In this document: in pieces, positions 38,105 to 49,031 of the stretch
How positions within the stretch are numbered: position 1 is the stretch's first letter
How the letters are laid out: each line of letters opens with the position of its first letter
Source: Thalassotalea sp. G2M2-11
Lineage (GTDB): Bacteria; Pseudomonadota; Gammaproteobacteria; Enterobacterales; Alteromonadaceae
Direction: 5' to 3'
NCBI RefSeq assembly: GCF_017168195.1
Contig: NZ_JADNYL010000003.1
Location: 124,001 to 188,000 of the forward strand
Length of the DNA stretch: 64,000 nucleotides
Notes under the pieces: generated by a model
What the model was told of the DNA's origin: nothing
The model's database searches: none
What the model saw: the letters and a program-made list of their open reading frames with translations, nothing else
Program-made: the position numbers and the translations under genes

Positions 38105-38983
38105 ATGAATAGCTTTAAGAATATTTTAACCGTAGTGCAACCACGCACGGATGATTTACTGGCTGTCAAAAAATCTATGATATTGGCTAAACGAAATTTT
38201 GCTAAATTAACAGTTTTGTATGTTGTGCCAAAGTCTTCTTTTTATGATAACTGGATACATCGTCACTCCCATAATGGTCATACTCCAGATATACAAGCGC
38301 AATTAGAACAACTGATAGCAAGTGCGGATGATTTTGGTGTCCGTGCTGAATTTGTAGCGGTTGAGGATAATGACTTTGCGCATGCGATAGAACAACAATT
38401 CGGACGCGATACTTTCGATTTGGTTGTTGCTGAGCATCAAAAGCAAGAGTTTCGACTTTGGCCTTTTGATGAGAAAGCATATCAAAAATTGATTGATGTT
38501 TCGCCCAGTGCAGTCATGTTTGTAGGTCAGCACAAATGGCATGAACATGGTCATATACTAGCTGCAATAGAGACGGAAGAAACCTCTATCTGCCATAAAC
38601 AGCTTAACCATGAAATTGTCGCGAAAACCGACGAAATGGCTAAATTACTGCAAAGTGACAGTCATTTTGTTAATTGCTATTTAAGGAGTTGCCATATTGC
38701 GTTTGATATTGAACATCACATACTGAATGAATATGAGCAGCACTTTAACCATTTAAGTGCATTGGTTGAATCTTATCACTGTGATAAAGAGAAATTACAT
38801 ATTGAAGAGGGGATAGTTGATGATGTTATACCTCAGCAAGCCAACGCACTAGATGCAAACATTGTAGTACTGGGCTGTAATGAGCATAAAGGCATAGCTG
38901 CGTCGGTGAAGGGGCATACGATTGACTTTATATTAGACAAGTTGCCTTGTGATGTATTGGCGCTACAACCTAATGTTCATTAA
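38105..38983 (+). CDS. Universal stress protein UspE-like (tandem Usp domains)
   Basis: 292 residues: two Usp domains in tandem, the UspE layout. The first begins FKNILTVVQPRTDDLLAVKKSMILA; the second ends DANIVVLGCNEHKGIAASVKGHTIDFILDKLPCDVLALQP, matching UspE's C-terminal G-x-x-G-(S/x)-type region. E. coli UspE supports stress survival and motility control. ATG 38105, with AAAAGGA 11 bases upstream, is preferred over ATG 38078. Confidence 0.88.
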   Translation: MNSFKNILTVVQPRTDDLLAVKKSMILAKRNFAKLTVLYVVPKSSFYDNWIHRHSHNGHTPDIQAQLEQLIASADDFGVRAEFVAVEDNDFAHAIEQQFGRDTFDLVVAEHQKQEFRLWPFDEKAYQKLIDVSPSAVMFVGQHKWHEHGHILAAIETEETSICHKQLNHEIVAKTDEMAKLLQSDSHFVNCYLRSCHIAFDIEHHILNEYEQHFNHLSALVESYHCDKEKLHIEEGIVDDVIPQQANALDANIVVLGCNEHKGIAASVKGHTIDFILDKLPCDVLALQPNVH

Positions 38984-39002
38984 GGCGTAGTGAATTTGTT
39001 GT

Positions 39003-39032
39003 AAAAAAAACCGAGCAAAGCTCGGTTTTTTT
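39003..39032. terminator. Bidirectional terminator between uspE-like gene and purL
   Basis: AAAAAACCGAGC / GCTCGGTTTTTT perfect stem with a three-base loop; serves both convergent genes. Confidence 0.93.
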
Positions 39033-39062
39033 ATATTTTTAATCAGCTCGTTAATGTTCTCG

Positions 39063-42000
39063 TTAGCCAATAAATTTTCTGGCATTACGGAACATACGTA
39101 CCCAAGGAGAGTCTTCCTGCCACTCATCAGGGTGCCATGAGTTAGCAACTGTTCTAAACACACGCTCAGGGTGCGGCATCATAATGGTCACACGACCATC
39201 TGTTGTCGTTAATGAGGTGATCCCATCTGGTGAACCATTCGGGTTCGCAGGATAAGTTTCAGTGACTTCACCATAGTTATTAACATAACGCATTGATACT
39301 GCGCCTGAATTATTCGCATCTGCAATTGCTTGTTCAGAGCTAAACTCTGCATGGCCTTCACCGTGTGATACGGCAATTGGCATACGAGAGCCGGCCATAC
39401 CCTCAAAGAAAATTGACGGGCTTTCTTGGATTTCTACTAAAGAAAAACGGGCTTCAAAACGCTCAGATTTGTTTTGCACAAAGTGTGGCCATGCGTCACT
39501 ACCAGGAATGATTTCCTTTAAGTTAGATAACATCTGACAGCCATTACAAACACCTAAACTAAAGGTATCTTCACGATGGAAAAAGGCTTTAAACATTTCT
39601 TTGGCTTTAGCGTTAAACAATATTGATTTTGCCCAACCTTCACCAGCACCTAGTACGTCACCGTATGAGAAACCACCACAGGCAACTAAACCATTAAAGT
39701 TAGCTAGATCAACGCGTCCTTCGAGAATATCTGACATGTGAACGTCAATTGCAATAAAGCCTGCACGATCAAATGCTGCCGCCATTTCTACATGAGAATT
39801 AACCCCTTGCTCACGTAAAATAGCGATTTTTGGATTATTACCTGTTTGGGCATCTTTAGCGATAAGATCGGCAACAATATCTTCATTGATATCGAAGGTC
39901 AGCTCTGTATTTAAACCGGGATCTTCAGTATCAAACTTGACATCAAATTCTTGTTGCGCACATTCAGGGTTATCACGCATTGCTTGCATTTTAAGCGTTG
40001 TTTCCGCCCAGATCGTTCTGAAATAGGTACGTGAATTGGCTAACACTTCGTTTCCATCACGGGTAAATCGAATGGTATCGTCTTGATTGATACGACCTAT
40101 GTCATGGCAAAAATCGAGTACATTATGCTCAGCTAAAATTGCATGCACGGCATCAACATCACTTTCGTGGATCTGTATTACTGCACCCAACTCTTCGTTA
40201 AACAGTACTTCAAGATCGGAACCTTGTAGTTTTGATAGCTCAATATCGACACCGGTGTGACCAGCAAAAGCCATTTCTGCAACAGTAGTAAATAAACCAC
40301 CGTCACTACGGTCATGGTACGCCAATAGTTTTTGCTCACTCACTAAGGCTTGCATGGCATTAAAGAAACCTTTTAACACTTCAGGGCTGTCAACGTCAGG
40401 CGTTTCTTTACCTAGTTGCTTATAAACTTGTGCTAAGCATGACCCACCTAAACGGTTTTTACCGCCAGATAAATCAATCGCTATGATGCGTGTATCACCT
40501 TTATCGGTACGTAATTGAGGTGTGACAGTTTTGCGGATATCTTCGACACGACCAAAAGCGGTGATCACTAATGATAATGGCGCAGTTACGGCTTTTTCGT
40601 CACCATTTTGCTGCCATTTGGTCTTCATTGACATTGAATCTTTACCAACGGGGATGGTTAAGCCAAGTGCAGGGCAAAGCTCTTCACCTACGGCTTTTAC
40701 TGCTTCATAAAGACCGGCATCTTCGCCCGGATGACCCGCGGCAGCCATCCAGTTGGCTGATAATTTAATTCGGTTTAAATCACCGATATCTGTGCCAGCA
40801 ATGTTAGTTAATGATTCAGCAACAGCTAAGCGAGCTGAAGCGCCATAATTTAATAGCGCAACGGGTGTTCTTTCACCCATTGACATTGCTTCACCATGGT
40901 ATGAATCAAGTGCAGATGCGGTAACACCACAGTCAGCAACGGGTACTTGCCATGGACCCACCATTTGATCGCGAGCAACCATACCGGTAACAGAGCGATC
41001 GCCAATAGTGATTAAGAATGTTTTCTCAGCAATAGTCGGTAAGCGTAATAGGCGTTCGGCTGCATCGGTAACTGTCATCTCTGTAGTATTTAATGTATCG
41101 CCTGTTTCTGTTTTACTCACAACATCACGATGCATTTTAGGCGGCTTGCCTAGTAATATATCAAGAGAAAGATCAATAGGGGTATTGTTATGGTGAGAGT
41201 CAGTAAGGGTTAAATGCTCTTCTTCTGTGGCGCGACCTACAACGGCAAAAGGGGCGCGTTCACGTTGACAAATTGCTTCAAATTCCGCTAAACGTTCATC
41301 CGAAACCGCTAATACGTAACGCTCTTGAGATTCATTACACCAGATTTCAAGTGGAGACATACTGCGTTCATCATTTGGTACGTTACGTAACTCAAAGTTA
41401 CCACCACGACCGCCATCAGAAACCAGTTCAGGGAAAGCATTGGATAAACCACCAGCACCGACATCATGAATAAATAAAATAGGGTTGTCTTTTCCTAACT
41501 GCCAACAACGATCAATCACTTCCTGACAACGACGCTCCATTTCAGGGTTTTCACGCTGTACCGAGGCAAAATCTAAATCTTCAGCCGACTGACCAGATGC
41601 CATTGATGATGCAGCACCACCACCAAGACCAATGTTCATTGCAGGTCCACCTAAGGCGATAAGGTTAGCACCAACGTTGATTTCACCTTTTTGTACATGT
41701 TGATCGCAAATATTACCTAAACCACCGGCTAACATAATTGGTTTGTGATACCCACGTACTTCTTCGCCATTAAAAGAGTTAACTTGCTCTTCATAGGTAC
41801 GGAAGTAACCTAAAATATTGGGGCGACCAAACTCGTTGTTAAACGCAGCGCCCCCTAGTGGGCCTTCCATCATAATATCTAGTGCACTGACGATACGTTC
41901 TGGTTTGCCAAAATCGGTTTCCCATGGCTGTTCAAACCCTGGTATACGTAAGTTTGATACGGTAAAACCGACTAAACCAGCTTTTGGTTTAGAACCAATA

Positions 42001-42977
42001 CCCGTTGCACCTTCATCACGAATTTCACCACCAGAGCCAGTTGCCGCACCCGGGTAAGGAGATATAGCGGTAGGGTGGTTGTGTGTTTCAACCTTCATCA
42101 GAATTTGAATATCTTCGTGGTTGTAGCCGTATTTTTTGCTTTTCGGATCGGGGAAGAAACGACCGCCTTCAGAACCCACCATAACGGCAGCATTATCTTT
42201 ATAAGCACTTAACACATAATCTGAATTATGCTCATAGGTGTTTTTGATCATTTTAAACAATGATTTTGGCTGTACTTGACCATCGATAGTCCAGTCAGCA
42301 TTAAATATTTTGTGACGACAGTGTTCAGAGTTCGCTTGAGCAAACATATAAAGTTCAATATCGTTCGGGTTACGGCCTAGTTTAGTAAAATTTTCAACCA
42401 AATAATCAATTTCGTCTTCAGCTAACGCTAAACCTAAGTCTTGGTTTGCTTTTGCTAAGGCATCACGTCCACCGGCAAGTATGTCGATAGACACCAATTC
42501 TCCAGGCTCGGCGCTGGCAAATAATAAATTGGCTTGTTCAAACTCATTAAATACTGACTCCATCATGCGATCATGCAATAAGGCATTTAACTGTTTTTGC
42601 TGTGTTTCTGTTAATGAATCACTTTGAACGTAATACGCAATACCGCGTTCTAAGCGAATAATTTTATCTAAGCCACAGTTATGGGCGATATCGGTTGATT
42701 TTGATGACCAAGGGGATATAGTGCCAGGACGAGGTGTTACCAATAATAATTGACCAACAGGCTCATGTTCTTCAATCTTAGGGCCATAAGTTAATAACTT
42801 AGCAAGCACAGTCGTTTCATCAGCTGATAACTCTTGTGTTACATGGGCAAAGTGCGCAAACTCTGCATAAATTTCTTTAATAGGAAGGTTAGCTTCAGCA
42901 CACTGTGAAAGAAGTTTTTGTGTTCTAAATTCAGAAAGTGCCGGAGCGCCACGAAGAGTTTGGATCAACATCGCCAT
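39063..42977 (-). CDS. purL: Phosphoribosylformylglycinamidine synthase (large single-chain)
   Basis: About 1304 residues, fourth step of purine synthesis: FGAR + Gln + ATP to FGAM. N-terminal domain, two ATP/FGAM-synthase halves ([53 protein letters not shown]) and a C-terminal glutaminase with nucleophile GVCNGCQML and terminal His/Glu in PHPERVFR. All blocks of E. coli PurL are present. Start is uncertain among GTG 42989, ATG 42977 and ATG 42971; none has a strong SD. Divergent from mltF, as in E. coli. Confidence 0.97.
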   Translation of the reverse strand: MAMLIQTLRGAPALSEFRTQKLLSQCAEANLPIKEIYAEFAHFAHVTQELSADETTVLAKLLTYGPKIEEHEPVGQLLLVTPRPGTISPWSSKSTDIAHNCGLDKIIRLERGIAYYVQSDSLTETQQKQLNALLHDRMMESVFNEFEQANLLFASAEPGELVSIDILAGGRDALAKANQDLGLALAEDEIDYLVENFTKLGRNPNDIELYMFAQANSEHCRHKIFNADWTIDGQVQPKSLFKMIKNTYEHNSDYVLSAYKDNAAVMVGSEGGRFFPDPKSKKYGYNHEDIQILMKVETHNHPTAISPYPGAATGSGGEIRDEGATGIGSKPKAGLVGFTVSNLRIPGFEQPWETDFGKPERIVSALDIMMEGPLGGAAFNNEFGRPNILGYFRTYEEQVNSFNGEEVRGYHKPIMLAGGLGNICDQHVQKGEINVGANLIALGGPAMNIGLGGGAASSMASGQSAEDLDFASVQRENPEMERRCQEVIDRCWQLGKDNPILFIHDVGAGGLSNAFPELVSDGGRGGNFELRNVPNDERSMSPLEIWCNESQERYVLAVSDERLAEFEAICQRERAPFAVVGRATEEEHLTLTDSHHNNTPIDLSLDILLGKPPKMHRDVVSKTETGDTLNTTEMTVTDAAERLLRLPTIAEKTFLITIGDRSVTGMVARDQMVGPWQVPVADCGVTASALDSYHGEAMSMGERTPVALLNYGASARLAVAESLTNIAGTDIGDLNRIKLSANWMAAAGHPGEDAGLYEAVKAVGEELCPALGLTIPVGKDSMSMKTKWQQNGDEKAVTAPLSLVITAFGRVEDIRKTVTPQLRTDKGDTRIIAIDLSGGKNRLGGSCLAQVYKQLGKETPDVDSPEVLKGFFNAMQALVSEQKLLAYHDRSDGGLFTTVAEMAFAGHTGVDIELSKLQGSDLEVLFNEELGAVIQIHESDVDAVHAILAEHNVLDFCHDIGRINQDDTIRFTRDGNEVLANSRTYFRTIWAETTLKMQAMRDNPECAQQEFDVKFDTEDPGLNTELTFDINEDIVADLIAKDAQTGNNPKIAILREQGVNSHVEMAAAFDRAGFIAIDVHMSDILEGRVDLANFNGLVACGGFSYGDVLGAGEGWAKSILFNAKAKEMFKAFFHREDTFSLGVCNGCQMLSNLKEIIPGSDAWPHFVQNKSERFEARFSLVEIQESPSIFFEGMAGSRMPIAVSHGEGHAEFSSEQAIADANNSGAVSMRYVNNYGEVTETYPANPNGSPDGITSLTTTDGRVTIMMPHPERVFRTVANSWHPDEWQEDSPWVRMFRNARKFIG

Positions 42978-43129
42978 TTGTTTACTCACTAGTAAATTAA
43001 ATTAGGGGAAAAAATCGCGCGTATTATAGTCGAGTTAGAGGGGTTTGATAAGTAAAATTAATGACATGTTTTCGCTATAATAAAAAAATGTCTTTATCTA
43101 AAAATAAAAGCAAGACACAATAAGTCCTT

Positions 43130-44617
43130 ATGAAGCATATTTTATTTAATTTTTTAAAAAATAACGTTTTTATTTTGCTGCTTGTAGTTATTGCTGGTTT
43201 GATGCAAGGCTGCAGAACTGGGCAGGAAACTATCAGCTTAGCTGATATTAAAGCGCGAGGGTATATTAACGTTGGTACATTATATGGTGCCACCAGTTAT
43301 TATGTCGGCGCTGAAGGCGATACCGGCTTTGAATATGAGTTGGCGAAAAAGTATGCGGATTTTTTAGGGGTGCAATTAAAAATTTCGGCCAGCTATAGTT
43401 TAAAGGATTTATTTAAGCAACTTGAAAACGGCGAAGTTGACTTTTTAGCAGCGGGTCTTGTGGTAACTGATAAACGCTTAGCTAAATATCGATTTGCTCC
43501 TAGCTATAACAATATCAGTCAAAAACTCGTCTTTAAACAAGGCAAGGAGCGCCCACGAAAAATTGATGATTTGACCGGTAAATTGATGGTTACTGCCGAT
43601 TCCAGCCATGTTGAAAATCTGGAATTATTAGCCAATAGCCATACCGATTTAACTTGGCAAGAGAGTACGGAGCTTGATAGTGAAGAGCTGTTACTTAAAG
43701 TGCTCGATGAAGAGATTGATTACACCGTTGTTGATAGTCATACCTTAGCCGTTAATCGTCGCTATTATCCTGAAATTAGTATTGGCTTTACTATTAAAAA
43801 AGCAGAGCCTATGGCATGGCTGTTAGCAGATGAGCATGATGACTCAATTCTTGCCAGTTTGATTGAGTTTTTTGGTCAAGTGCATCATGACGGAACGTTA
43901 TTGGCGCTTGATGATAAATATTACGGTCATGTAGAGCAGTTTAATTATGTTGATACTCGTTTATTTATTCAAGCCGTTGAAAATAAGCTGCCTCAGTATC
44001 GTCCGCTGTTTGAAAAATATGGTCAAGAGATCGATTGGAAATTATTGGCGGCGATCAGTTATCAAGAATCACATTGGAACCCAAGAGCACGTTCTCATAC
44101 CGGTGTTCGAGGGATGATGATGTTAACCTTACCAACGGCGAAGCAAATGGGAATAAAAAGCCGCATTGATGCTGAACAAAGTATTCGTGGTGGGGCAAAA
44201 TATTTTAAACAAATGATCGATAGAATGCCGGCAAGGGTGCCACAGCCAGATCGATTATGGTTTGCGCTTGCTTCTTATAATGTTGGCTTAGGTCATTTAA
44301 ACGATGCACGTAAAATCACCAAGCAACAAGGGGGGGACCCTGATCGCTGGGTGGAAGTCAAAGATAGGTTACCTTTATTGAAGCAAAAGAAATTTTATAA
44401 AAAAACCAAGTATGGTTATGCCAGAGGAGATGAACCTGTTAATTACGTTGAAAATATTCGCCGTTATTATGATACGTTAACTTGGATGGACAAAAAGCAG
44501 CAGGAAGCGTTAGAAGCACAAAGGTTACGCCTAGAGCAGGAAAAACTACCACAGATGCCATCAGATAGCATAGCTACGCCTATCGCTGAGAGCAGCGACG
44601 AGAACTCTCCTCATTAA
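43130..44617 (+). CDS. mltF: Membrane-bound lytic transglycosylase F
   Basis: 495 residues. Signal segment with a possible lipobox-like GLMQGC; residues about 40-275 an extracellular solute-binding-type regulatory domain; C-terminal SLT domain with catalytic Glu313 in YQESHWNP, and [19 protein letters not shown]. Cleaves peptidoglycan with formation of anhydro-muropeptides at the outer membrane. The purL-mltF-tadA neighbourhood is conserved with E. coli. Confidence 0.95.
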   Translation: MKHILFNFLKNNVFILLLVVIAGLMQGCRTGQETISLADIKARGYINVGTLYGATSYYVGAEGDTGFEYELAKKYADFLGVQLKISASYSLKDLFKQLENGEVDFLAAGLVVTDKRLAKYRFAPSYNNISQKLVFKQGKERPRKIDDLTGKLMVTADSSHVENLELLANSHTDLTWQESTELDSEELLLKVLDEEIDYTVVDSHTLAVNRRYYPEISIGFTIKKAEPMAWLLADEHDDSILASLIEFFGQVHHDGTLLALDDKYYGHVEQFNYVDTRLFIQAVENKLPQYRPLFEKYGQEIDWKLLAAISYQESHWNPRARSHTGVRGMMMLTLPTAKQMGIKSRIDAEQSIRGGAKYFKQMIDRMPARVPQPDRLWFALASYNVGLGHLNDARKITKQQGGDPDRWVEVKDRLPLLKQKKFYKKTKYGYARGDEPVNYVENIRRYYDTLTWMDKKQQEALEAQRLRLEQEKLPQMPSDSIATPIAESSDENSPH

Positions 44618-44728
44618 TCACTTTACTTAATTGACATGTTTTGCATCAATATTTGTTCACTTTGTCATATATTAGTCACACTTATGTGTCACAATGGCTA
44701 TGTTATCGATATTAAAACGAGATTATAT

Positions 44729-44845
44729 ATGCAAAAAAATAGAAAGTTATCCCATTCACTTCAACGTAAACGTATACTCACAAAGCAAAAGCATAAGCTT
44801 AATTGCCGACGTTTATTACAATTTATGCAGGAAAACCAAACTTAA
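44729..44845 (+). CDS. Possible small basic protein
   Basis: 38 residues, 11 Lys/Arg (MQKNRKLSHSLQRKRILTK followed by QKHKLNCRRLL). ATG 44729 has ACGAG upstream. The composition suggests nucleic-acid or ribosome contact, but no family is recognised and no clear promoter is present. The stop overlaps the GNAT stop on the other strand. Could be spurious. Confidence 0.35.
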   Translation: MQKNRKLSHSLQRKRILTKQKHKLNCRRLLQFMQENQT

Positions 44846-45321
44846 TCATTCAACCAGTGTGGTTGCTCTAGGGTCATATAGATACAATTTTCTAACGGCA
44901 AGCTTTCAGGGTAAATGAATTCGTTAAAACCTAAACGTTTGTATGCGTTGATAGCACTAGGGTTAGTTGTTAACACAAACAGTGAAAGTGACGTGTTCCC
45001 CAAGGTTTTCGTGCCTTTGATAGCAAGTTGCTGTATCAATTGATTAATTATGCCTTGCCCTCGGTGTTGCGGGTTGACCACTAAACGTCCTAAGTGACAA
45101 TGCCCCAATCGTAAATAAAACTGACCAAAAGCGATAAATTCGTGCTTATCATTAATCAAACAATACGAAGCTAATTCTTTACAGTTTAAATCTTCGGTAA
45201 AAGTTTCCAGCGTATGAGGAAAACGAAAATTGGGTCCAGACCATTTCGCTAACTCTTCTTGGTTTTTGAACCAGCTACGTAGTTCAGTGATATAGTTTGA
45301 TGAATATTTGACGAGTTTAAT
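44842..45321 (-). CDS. GNAT-family N-acetyltransferase with probable ATT start
   Basis: 159 residues: KLVKYSSNYITELRSWFKNQ at the N-terminus, then LGRLVVNPQHRGQGIINQL (acetyl-CoA loop) and INAYKRLGFNEF. The N-terminal GNAT strand and helix lie upstream of the first standard start (TTG at 45159), and the frame from there to tadA's 3' end has no ATG, GTG or TTG. ATT at 45319-45321 sits seven bases after a strong AGGGG (45329-45333). I take ATT as the start, a rare type known from infC. It is last in the hemW-tadA operon; substrate unknown. Confidence 0.75.
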   Translation of the reverse strand: MKLVKYSSNYITELRSWFKNQEELAKWSGPNFRFPHTLETFTEDLNCKELASYCLINDKHEFIAFGQFYLRLGHCHLGRLVVNPQHRGQGIINQLIQQLAIKGTKTLGNTSLSLFVLTTNPSAINAYKRLGFNEFIYPESLPLENCIYMTLEQPHWLND

Positions 45322-45335
45322 AACTTTTCCCCTAA

Positions 45336-45857
45336 TTAAAGAGATTGATTTTTTGCTGCTTGCTTGAGTGCTTTTTTTTCCGCCCGTCGCCGTTTAAAAA
45401 AATTCGACAATAAAGAAGCACATTCGCTTTGAAGAACACCATGCTCTACTTGAATTTGGTGATTCAATTTATCACTGTTTGTTAACGAAAATACACTACC
45501 TGCACTGCCTGTTTTTAAATCGGTTGTGCCAAACACTAAACGGTTAATACGGCTATGTACTAATAAGCCAGCGCACATTGGGCAAGGCTCTAAAGTAACA
45601 TATAAAGTACAATCAGTGAGGCGATAATTACGCTTGTGCTCACCAGCTTGACGGATGGCAAGCATTTCAGCATGGGCAGACGGATCATTTCGCGTAATCG
45701 ATTGATTATAGCCTTCACCAATGATGTGCCCATCACAGACCACTACGGCACCTACTGGGATTTCATCAATTTGCTCGGCCTGTTGAGCTAATTCAAGCGC
45801 CCGCTGCATAAAGTACTGATCGCTGGGTTGGGCTGTATTTGGTTTATTACTCATCAT
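45336..45857 (-). CDS. tadA: tRNA-specific adenosine deaminase
   Basis: 173-residue zinc deaminase making inosine at wobble A34 of tRNA-Arg(ACG). Zinc ligands His62 and Cys92/Cys95 with the proton shuttle Glu64: AHAEMLAIRQAG and LEPCPMCAG. A basic C-terminal tail (KRRRAEKKALKQAAK) likely contacts tRNA. Directly follows hemW by one base and is followed by the GNAT gene. Confidence 0.96.
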   Translation of the reverse strand: MMSNKPNTAQPSDQYFMQRALELAQQAEQIDEIPVGAVVVCDGHIIGEGYNQSITRNDPSAHAEMLAIRQAGEHKRNYRLTDCTLYVTLEPCPMCAGLLVHSRINRLVFGTTDLKTGSAGSVFSLTNSDKLNHQIQVEHGVLQSECASLLSNFFKRRRAEKKALKQAAKNQSL

Positions 45858-45858
45858 T

Positions 45859-47004
45859 TTATAAAAACAAGGTTAATAAGTCGTTAAGGTAGCGATGGCC
45901 TTGTCGCGTTACTTGCCATTGATGATTGTGTTTAATGAGCAAGTGTTTGTCTTGCGCTTGTTTGAGTTTATCTAATATACCACTGATCGGTAATCCGGTT
46001 GCTTGTTGGTAATGTGTTTCATCAAATGGGCGGAATAAGCGTAATTGATTCATCATGTATTCAAAAGGTAATTCTGCTTGATCAACCAAGTTAAGGTGGT
46101 CTAAATGCTCGCGTGAGGTATCTAAATACCCTTTTGGATGCTTCACCTTGACTGTACGATAAATTCTATTGTTAACCGCGTCAGTAATTTTACCGTGAGC
46201 ACCGCAGCCGATGCCAAGGTAGTCACCAAAGCGCCAGTAATTAATATTATGCTGACACTGCATATCTGTTTGGCTAAACGCTGATATTTCATATTGCTGA
46301 TAGCCTGCTTGATTTAATAGCGCAATGCCCTGATCTTGAATTTCCCACAAAGTATCATCTACAGGCAAGGTTGGCGGCTTGGAATGAAAGATCGTGTTAG
46401 GCTCGATGGTTAACTGGTACCAAGAAATATGGCTGGGGCGCAAGGAAATCGCAGTCTTTAAATCATCTAACGCGTTTTCAACATTTTGATCAGGTAGGCC
46501 ATGCATAAGATCTAAATTAAAGCTATCGACGCCACAACTTTGTGCTAACAGCGCAGCATTTTTTGCTTGCTCACTGTCATGGATACGTCCAAGTTTAATA
46601 AGTTTATCTGAGGCAAAGCTTTGAACGCCGATGGATAAGCGTGAAACACCAGCAGCAAAAAAACCTTTAAATTTTTCTGCCTCAATGGTGCCAGGATTAG
46701 CTTCTAAGGTAATTTCTATGTCACTATCATGTTCAAAGCGTTTGCTGACCTCAGTGAGTAGTCGACTAAGTGCTGAGACAGACAATAGGCTGGGGGTGCC
46801 GCCACCGATAAAAACGGTGTGCAGTTTGCGCTTACTCAAGTTAAATTTTGCAATGTCATTATCTAAGTCTTTTATTAACTCATTGACATAATCATGCTCA
46901 GGAATACTACCTTTGAGTGCATGGGAGTTAAAATCACAGTAAGGACACTTCTCAACACACCAGGGAATGTGAATATATAGAGATAATGGTTGTTCTATCA
47001 GCAT
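45859..47004 (-). CDS. hemW: Heme chaperone HemW (radical SAM)
   Basis: 381-residue radical-SAM protein related to HemN but acting as a heme chaperone for respiratory enzymes. The CX3CX2C cluster motif is at Cys16/20/23 in IPWCVEKCPYCDF; the GGGTPS block and the C-terminal domain are present. Operon partner of rdgB 11 bp upstream, as in many gammaproteobacteria. Confidence 0.95.
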   Translation of the reverse strand: MLIEQPLSLYIHIPWCVEKCPYCDFNSHALKGSIPEHDYVNELIKDLDNDIAKFNLSKRKLHTVFIGGGTPSLLSVSALSRLLTEVSKRFEHDSDIEITLEANPGTIEAEKFKGFFAAGVSRLSIGVQSFASDKLIKLGRIHDSEQAKNAALLAQSCGVDSFNLDLMHGLPDQNVENALDDLKTAISLRPSHISWYQLTIEPNTIFHSKPPTLPVDDTLWEIQDQGIALLNQAGYQQYEISAFSQTDMQCQHNINYWRFGDYLGIGCGAHGKITDAVNNRIYRTVKVKHPKGYLDTSREHLDHLNLVDQAELPFEYMMNQLRLFRPFDETHYQQATGLPISGILDKLKQAQDKHLLIKHNHQWQVTRQGHRYLNDLLTLFL

Positions 47005-47015
47005 ATGCTTAACGG

Positions 47016-47615
47016 TTACTTGCTTAGCTGAGCAAGTTTTTCAACTAATTGACTCAGCGCTTTCCCACGATGGCTTAATTGGTTTTTCAACGTTCGAGGT
47101 AATTCGGCTGAGCTCATATTATGCTCAGCAACCCAAAATATTGGATCATAACCAAAGCCTTGTTCACCTTGTGGGCGGGTTAAAATTGAGCCGTGCCAAA
47201 CGCCATGACAAATTATAGGGGTCGGATCTTGTGCATGCTGCATATACACTAATACACAATGAAAACGAGCCGTTCTTTCAGACGGTTTAACACCATTGAG
47301 TGCGGATAAGAGTTTTTTGTTATTATCGGCGTCCGTAGCGTCTTCGCCAGCAAAGCGCGCTGAATAAACCCCAGGAGCCCCTTGTAGTGCGTCAACCTCT
47401 AAGCCTGAATCATCTGCGATAGCGGGTAAACCGGTTTCTTTAGCAGCATGGCGGGCTTTAATGATGGCATTTTCGACAAAGGTCGTGCCTGTTTCAGCGA
47501 CATCAGAGACATTAAATGTATTTTGCGGCTTAATTTCAAAGCCTTGGTCATTAAGTAATGCCGCAAGTTCTTTCACTTTACCTTGGTTGCCGGTGGCTAG
47601 CACAATCGTTGTCAT
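47016..47615 (-). CDS. rdgB: dITP/XTP pyrophosphatase
   Basis: 199-residue house-cleaning nucleotidase removing dITP, dXTP and related bases. Characteristic [44 protein letters not shown] and [11 protein letters not shown] start at ATG 47615 because TTIVLATGN aligns with the RdgB N-terminus; longer forms lack an SD. In one unit with hemW. Confidence 0.95.
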   Translation of the reverse strand: MTTIVLATGNQGKVKELAALLNDQGFEIKPQNTFNVSDVAETGTTFVENAIIKARHAAKETGLPAIADDSGLEVDALQGAPGVYSARFAGEDATDADNNKKLLSALNGVKPSERTARFHCVLVYMQHAQDPTPIICHGVWHGSILTRPQGEQGFGYDPIFWVAEHNMSSAELPRTLKNQLSHRGKALSQLVEKLAQLSK

Positions 47616-47736
47616 AATATTGGGTGTTGATCTCATTTTGTTAATAGCGCGCATAATACCTTAATTTGATAAAAATTAGCAGGTATTAGCTGAGCACAAG
47701 GGAATTATTTTTGGGATTAATGACAGATGGTAAAAG

Positions 47737-47770
47737 AAAACCGCCAGAGTGTGTTTACAAAGGCGGTTTA
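47737..47770 (-). terminator. Terminator after the DUF4426 gene
   Basis: AAACCGCC / GGCGGTTT stem with a 16-base loop, followed on the minus strand by T-rich sequence. It separates the yggS-proC-yggT-DUF4426 unit from rdgB. Confidence 0.8.
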
Positions 47771-47800
47771 TTTATTGATATTTGAAAGCAAGCAATCAAT

Positions 47801-48241
47801 TTATTCTACATAAAACTTCTGCGAAAACTTTAAGTTATGGGTTTCATTTCCATCAGTGATGGTTAAGTCAAACTGGATTGTTTCCTCATTGTGATAGCTT
47901 ACTTGACCTAAATAGTAAATCGCATTTCCTTCTTTAACCTCGACAAACTCAAGGGTCTTGTTTTGTCCCGCTAAATTTCTCGCACTGCCGGTAATAGAGA
48001 CTTGCTTTGCTGGTTTTCCTTTTTGGCTATTGTCCATCACAGAAATATTGACTAAGCCATTATATCTACTGCGTTCAATACCATAAGCTTTAGCAACTTC
48101 AGGTGTTAAAAATGTAGCACCAATGGCCATGTAGTGCACATTCATACTGCCAAGCTTTTTCATATTTTCCGCATGTGCAACAAAGCTTAGCGATAATAGC
48201 AACATGAAAACGCTGATGGTGATTTGTGTTAAAACCTTCAT
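47801..48241 (-). CDS. DUF4426 periplasmic protein
   Basis: 146 residues. A cleavable signal (SVFMLLLSLSFVAHA) followed by an all-beta domain: MNVHYMAIGATFLTPEVAKAYGIERSRYNGLVNISVMD. This is the DUF4426 pattern, common next to proC/yggT in gammaproteobacteria. GGAG seven to eight bases before ATG 48241 fixes the start. Function unknown. Confidence 0.85.
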   Translation of the reverse strand: MKVLTQITISVFMLLLSLSFVAHAENMKKLGSMNVHYMAIGATFLTPEVAKAYGIERSRYNGLVNISVMDNSQKGKPAKQVSITGSARNLAGQNKTLEFVEVKEGNAIYYLGQVSYHNEETIQFDLTITDGNETHNLKFSQKFYVE

Positions 48242-48308
48242 TAGATACTCCAAAATAATGGGTATGACAATTAAATTATAGTCATCTCCATTAAAAGTGC
48301 TTAATTGC

Positions 48309-48857
48309 TTATAACATTGCCCAGTATGGGATCCAGCCTGACAATAAAATATTGATCACATTCAACAGCAAAAATGCCGCTAATACCGATAGATCTAAGC
48401 CACCAATATTGGGAATAATATTACGAATAGGGCGTAATACGGGTTCCGTTAATTGATGCAAAATTACTTGGGTTGGATTGTAGCTTTGTACGACCCAGCT
48501 CATTAATGCCATGATCAACATGAGTACAAAGAGCAAGAATCCTGTTTGCTTAATTAAGTATAACACCCCTAAATAAAAGGCTGTGATGATATCAATGGGT
48601 CCACCATTGATTAACGGGATAATAATAAACTTTAATGAAGCAACTAAATAAGCAATCACTAAGGTCGCCAGATCAATACCGCCAAAGCCAGGAATGAGCC
48701 GACGAAAAGGGATCACTAACGGGTTGGTAACTTTTACCACAAACTGGCTTAACGGGTTGTAAAAATCTGCACGAACTAACTGTAACCAAACACGGATCAC
48801 TAGCACCATTAATAGCGCATCAAAAATAAAGCTAAGTAAGTAATTTACTGCTGCCAT
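48309..48857 (-). CDS. yggT: YggT-family membrane protein
   Basis: 182 residues, two YggT repeats, each a membrane hairpin with a FYNPLSQFVVKVTNPLVIPFRRLIPGFGGID or ILHQLTEPVLRPIRNIIPNIGGLD motif. Inner-membrane protein implicated in osmotic stress or cell-division-related functions; precise role unknown. After proC. Confidence 0.93.
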   Translation of the reverse strand: MAAVNYLLSFIFDALLMVLVIRVWLQLVRADFYNPLSQFVVKVTNPLVIPFRRLIPGFGGIDLATLVIAYLVASLKFIIIPLINGGPIDIITAFYLGVLYLIKQTGFLLFVLMLIMALMSWVVQSYNPTQVILHQLTEPVLRPIRNIIPNIGGLDLSVLAAFLLLNVINILLSGWIPYWAML

Positions 48858-49031
48858 TGACTACTCCAAAACATTGTTCTATCTACTTATATTTGGTCAA
48901 AAAGCAAAATTGCAATCGTTAATTATTCTACCATCTGCTCATCGTAGGGATAATTGGTCGTGGTTGCAGCTTTTGAATCATCTATAGTAATACTGTTGAA
49001 TGAGCTAGCAAATATATGCTACCTCGTGATG

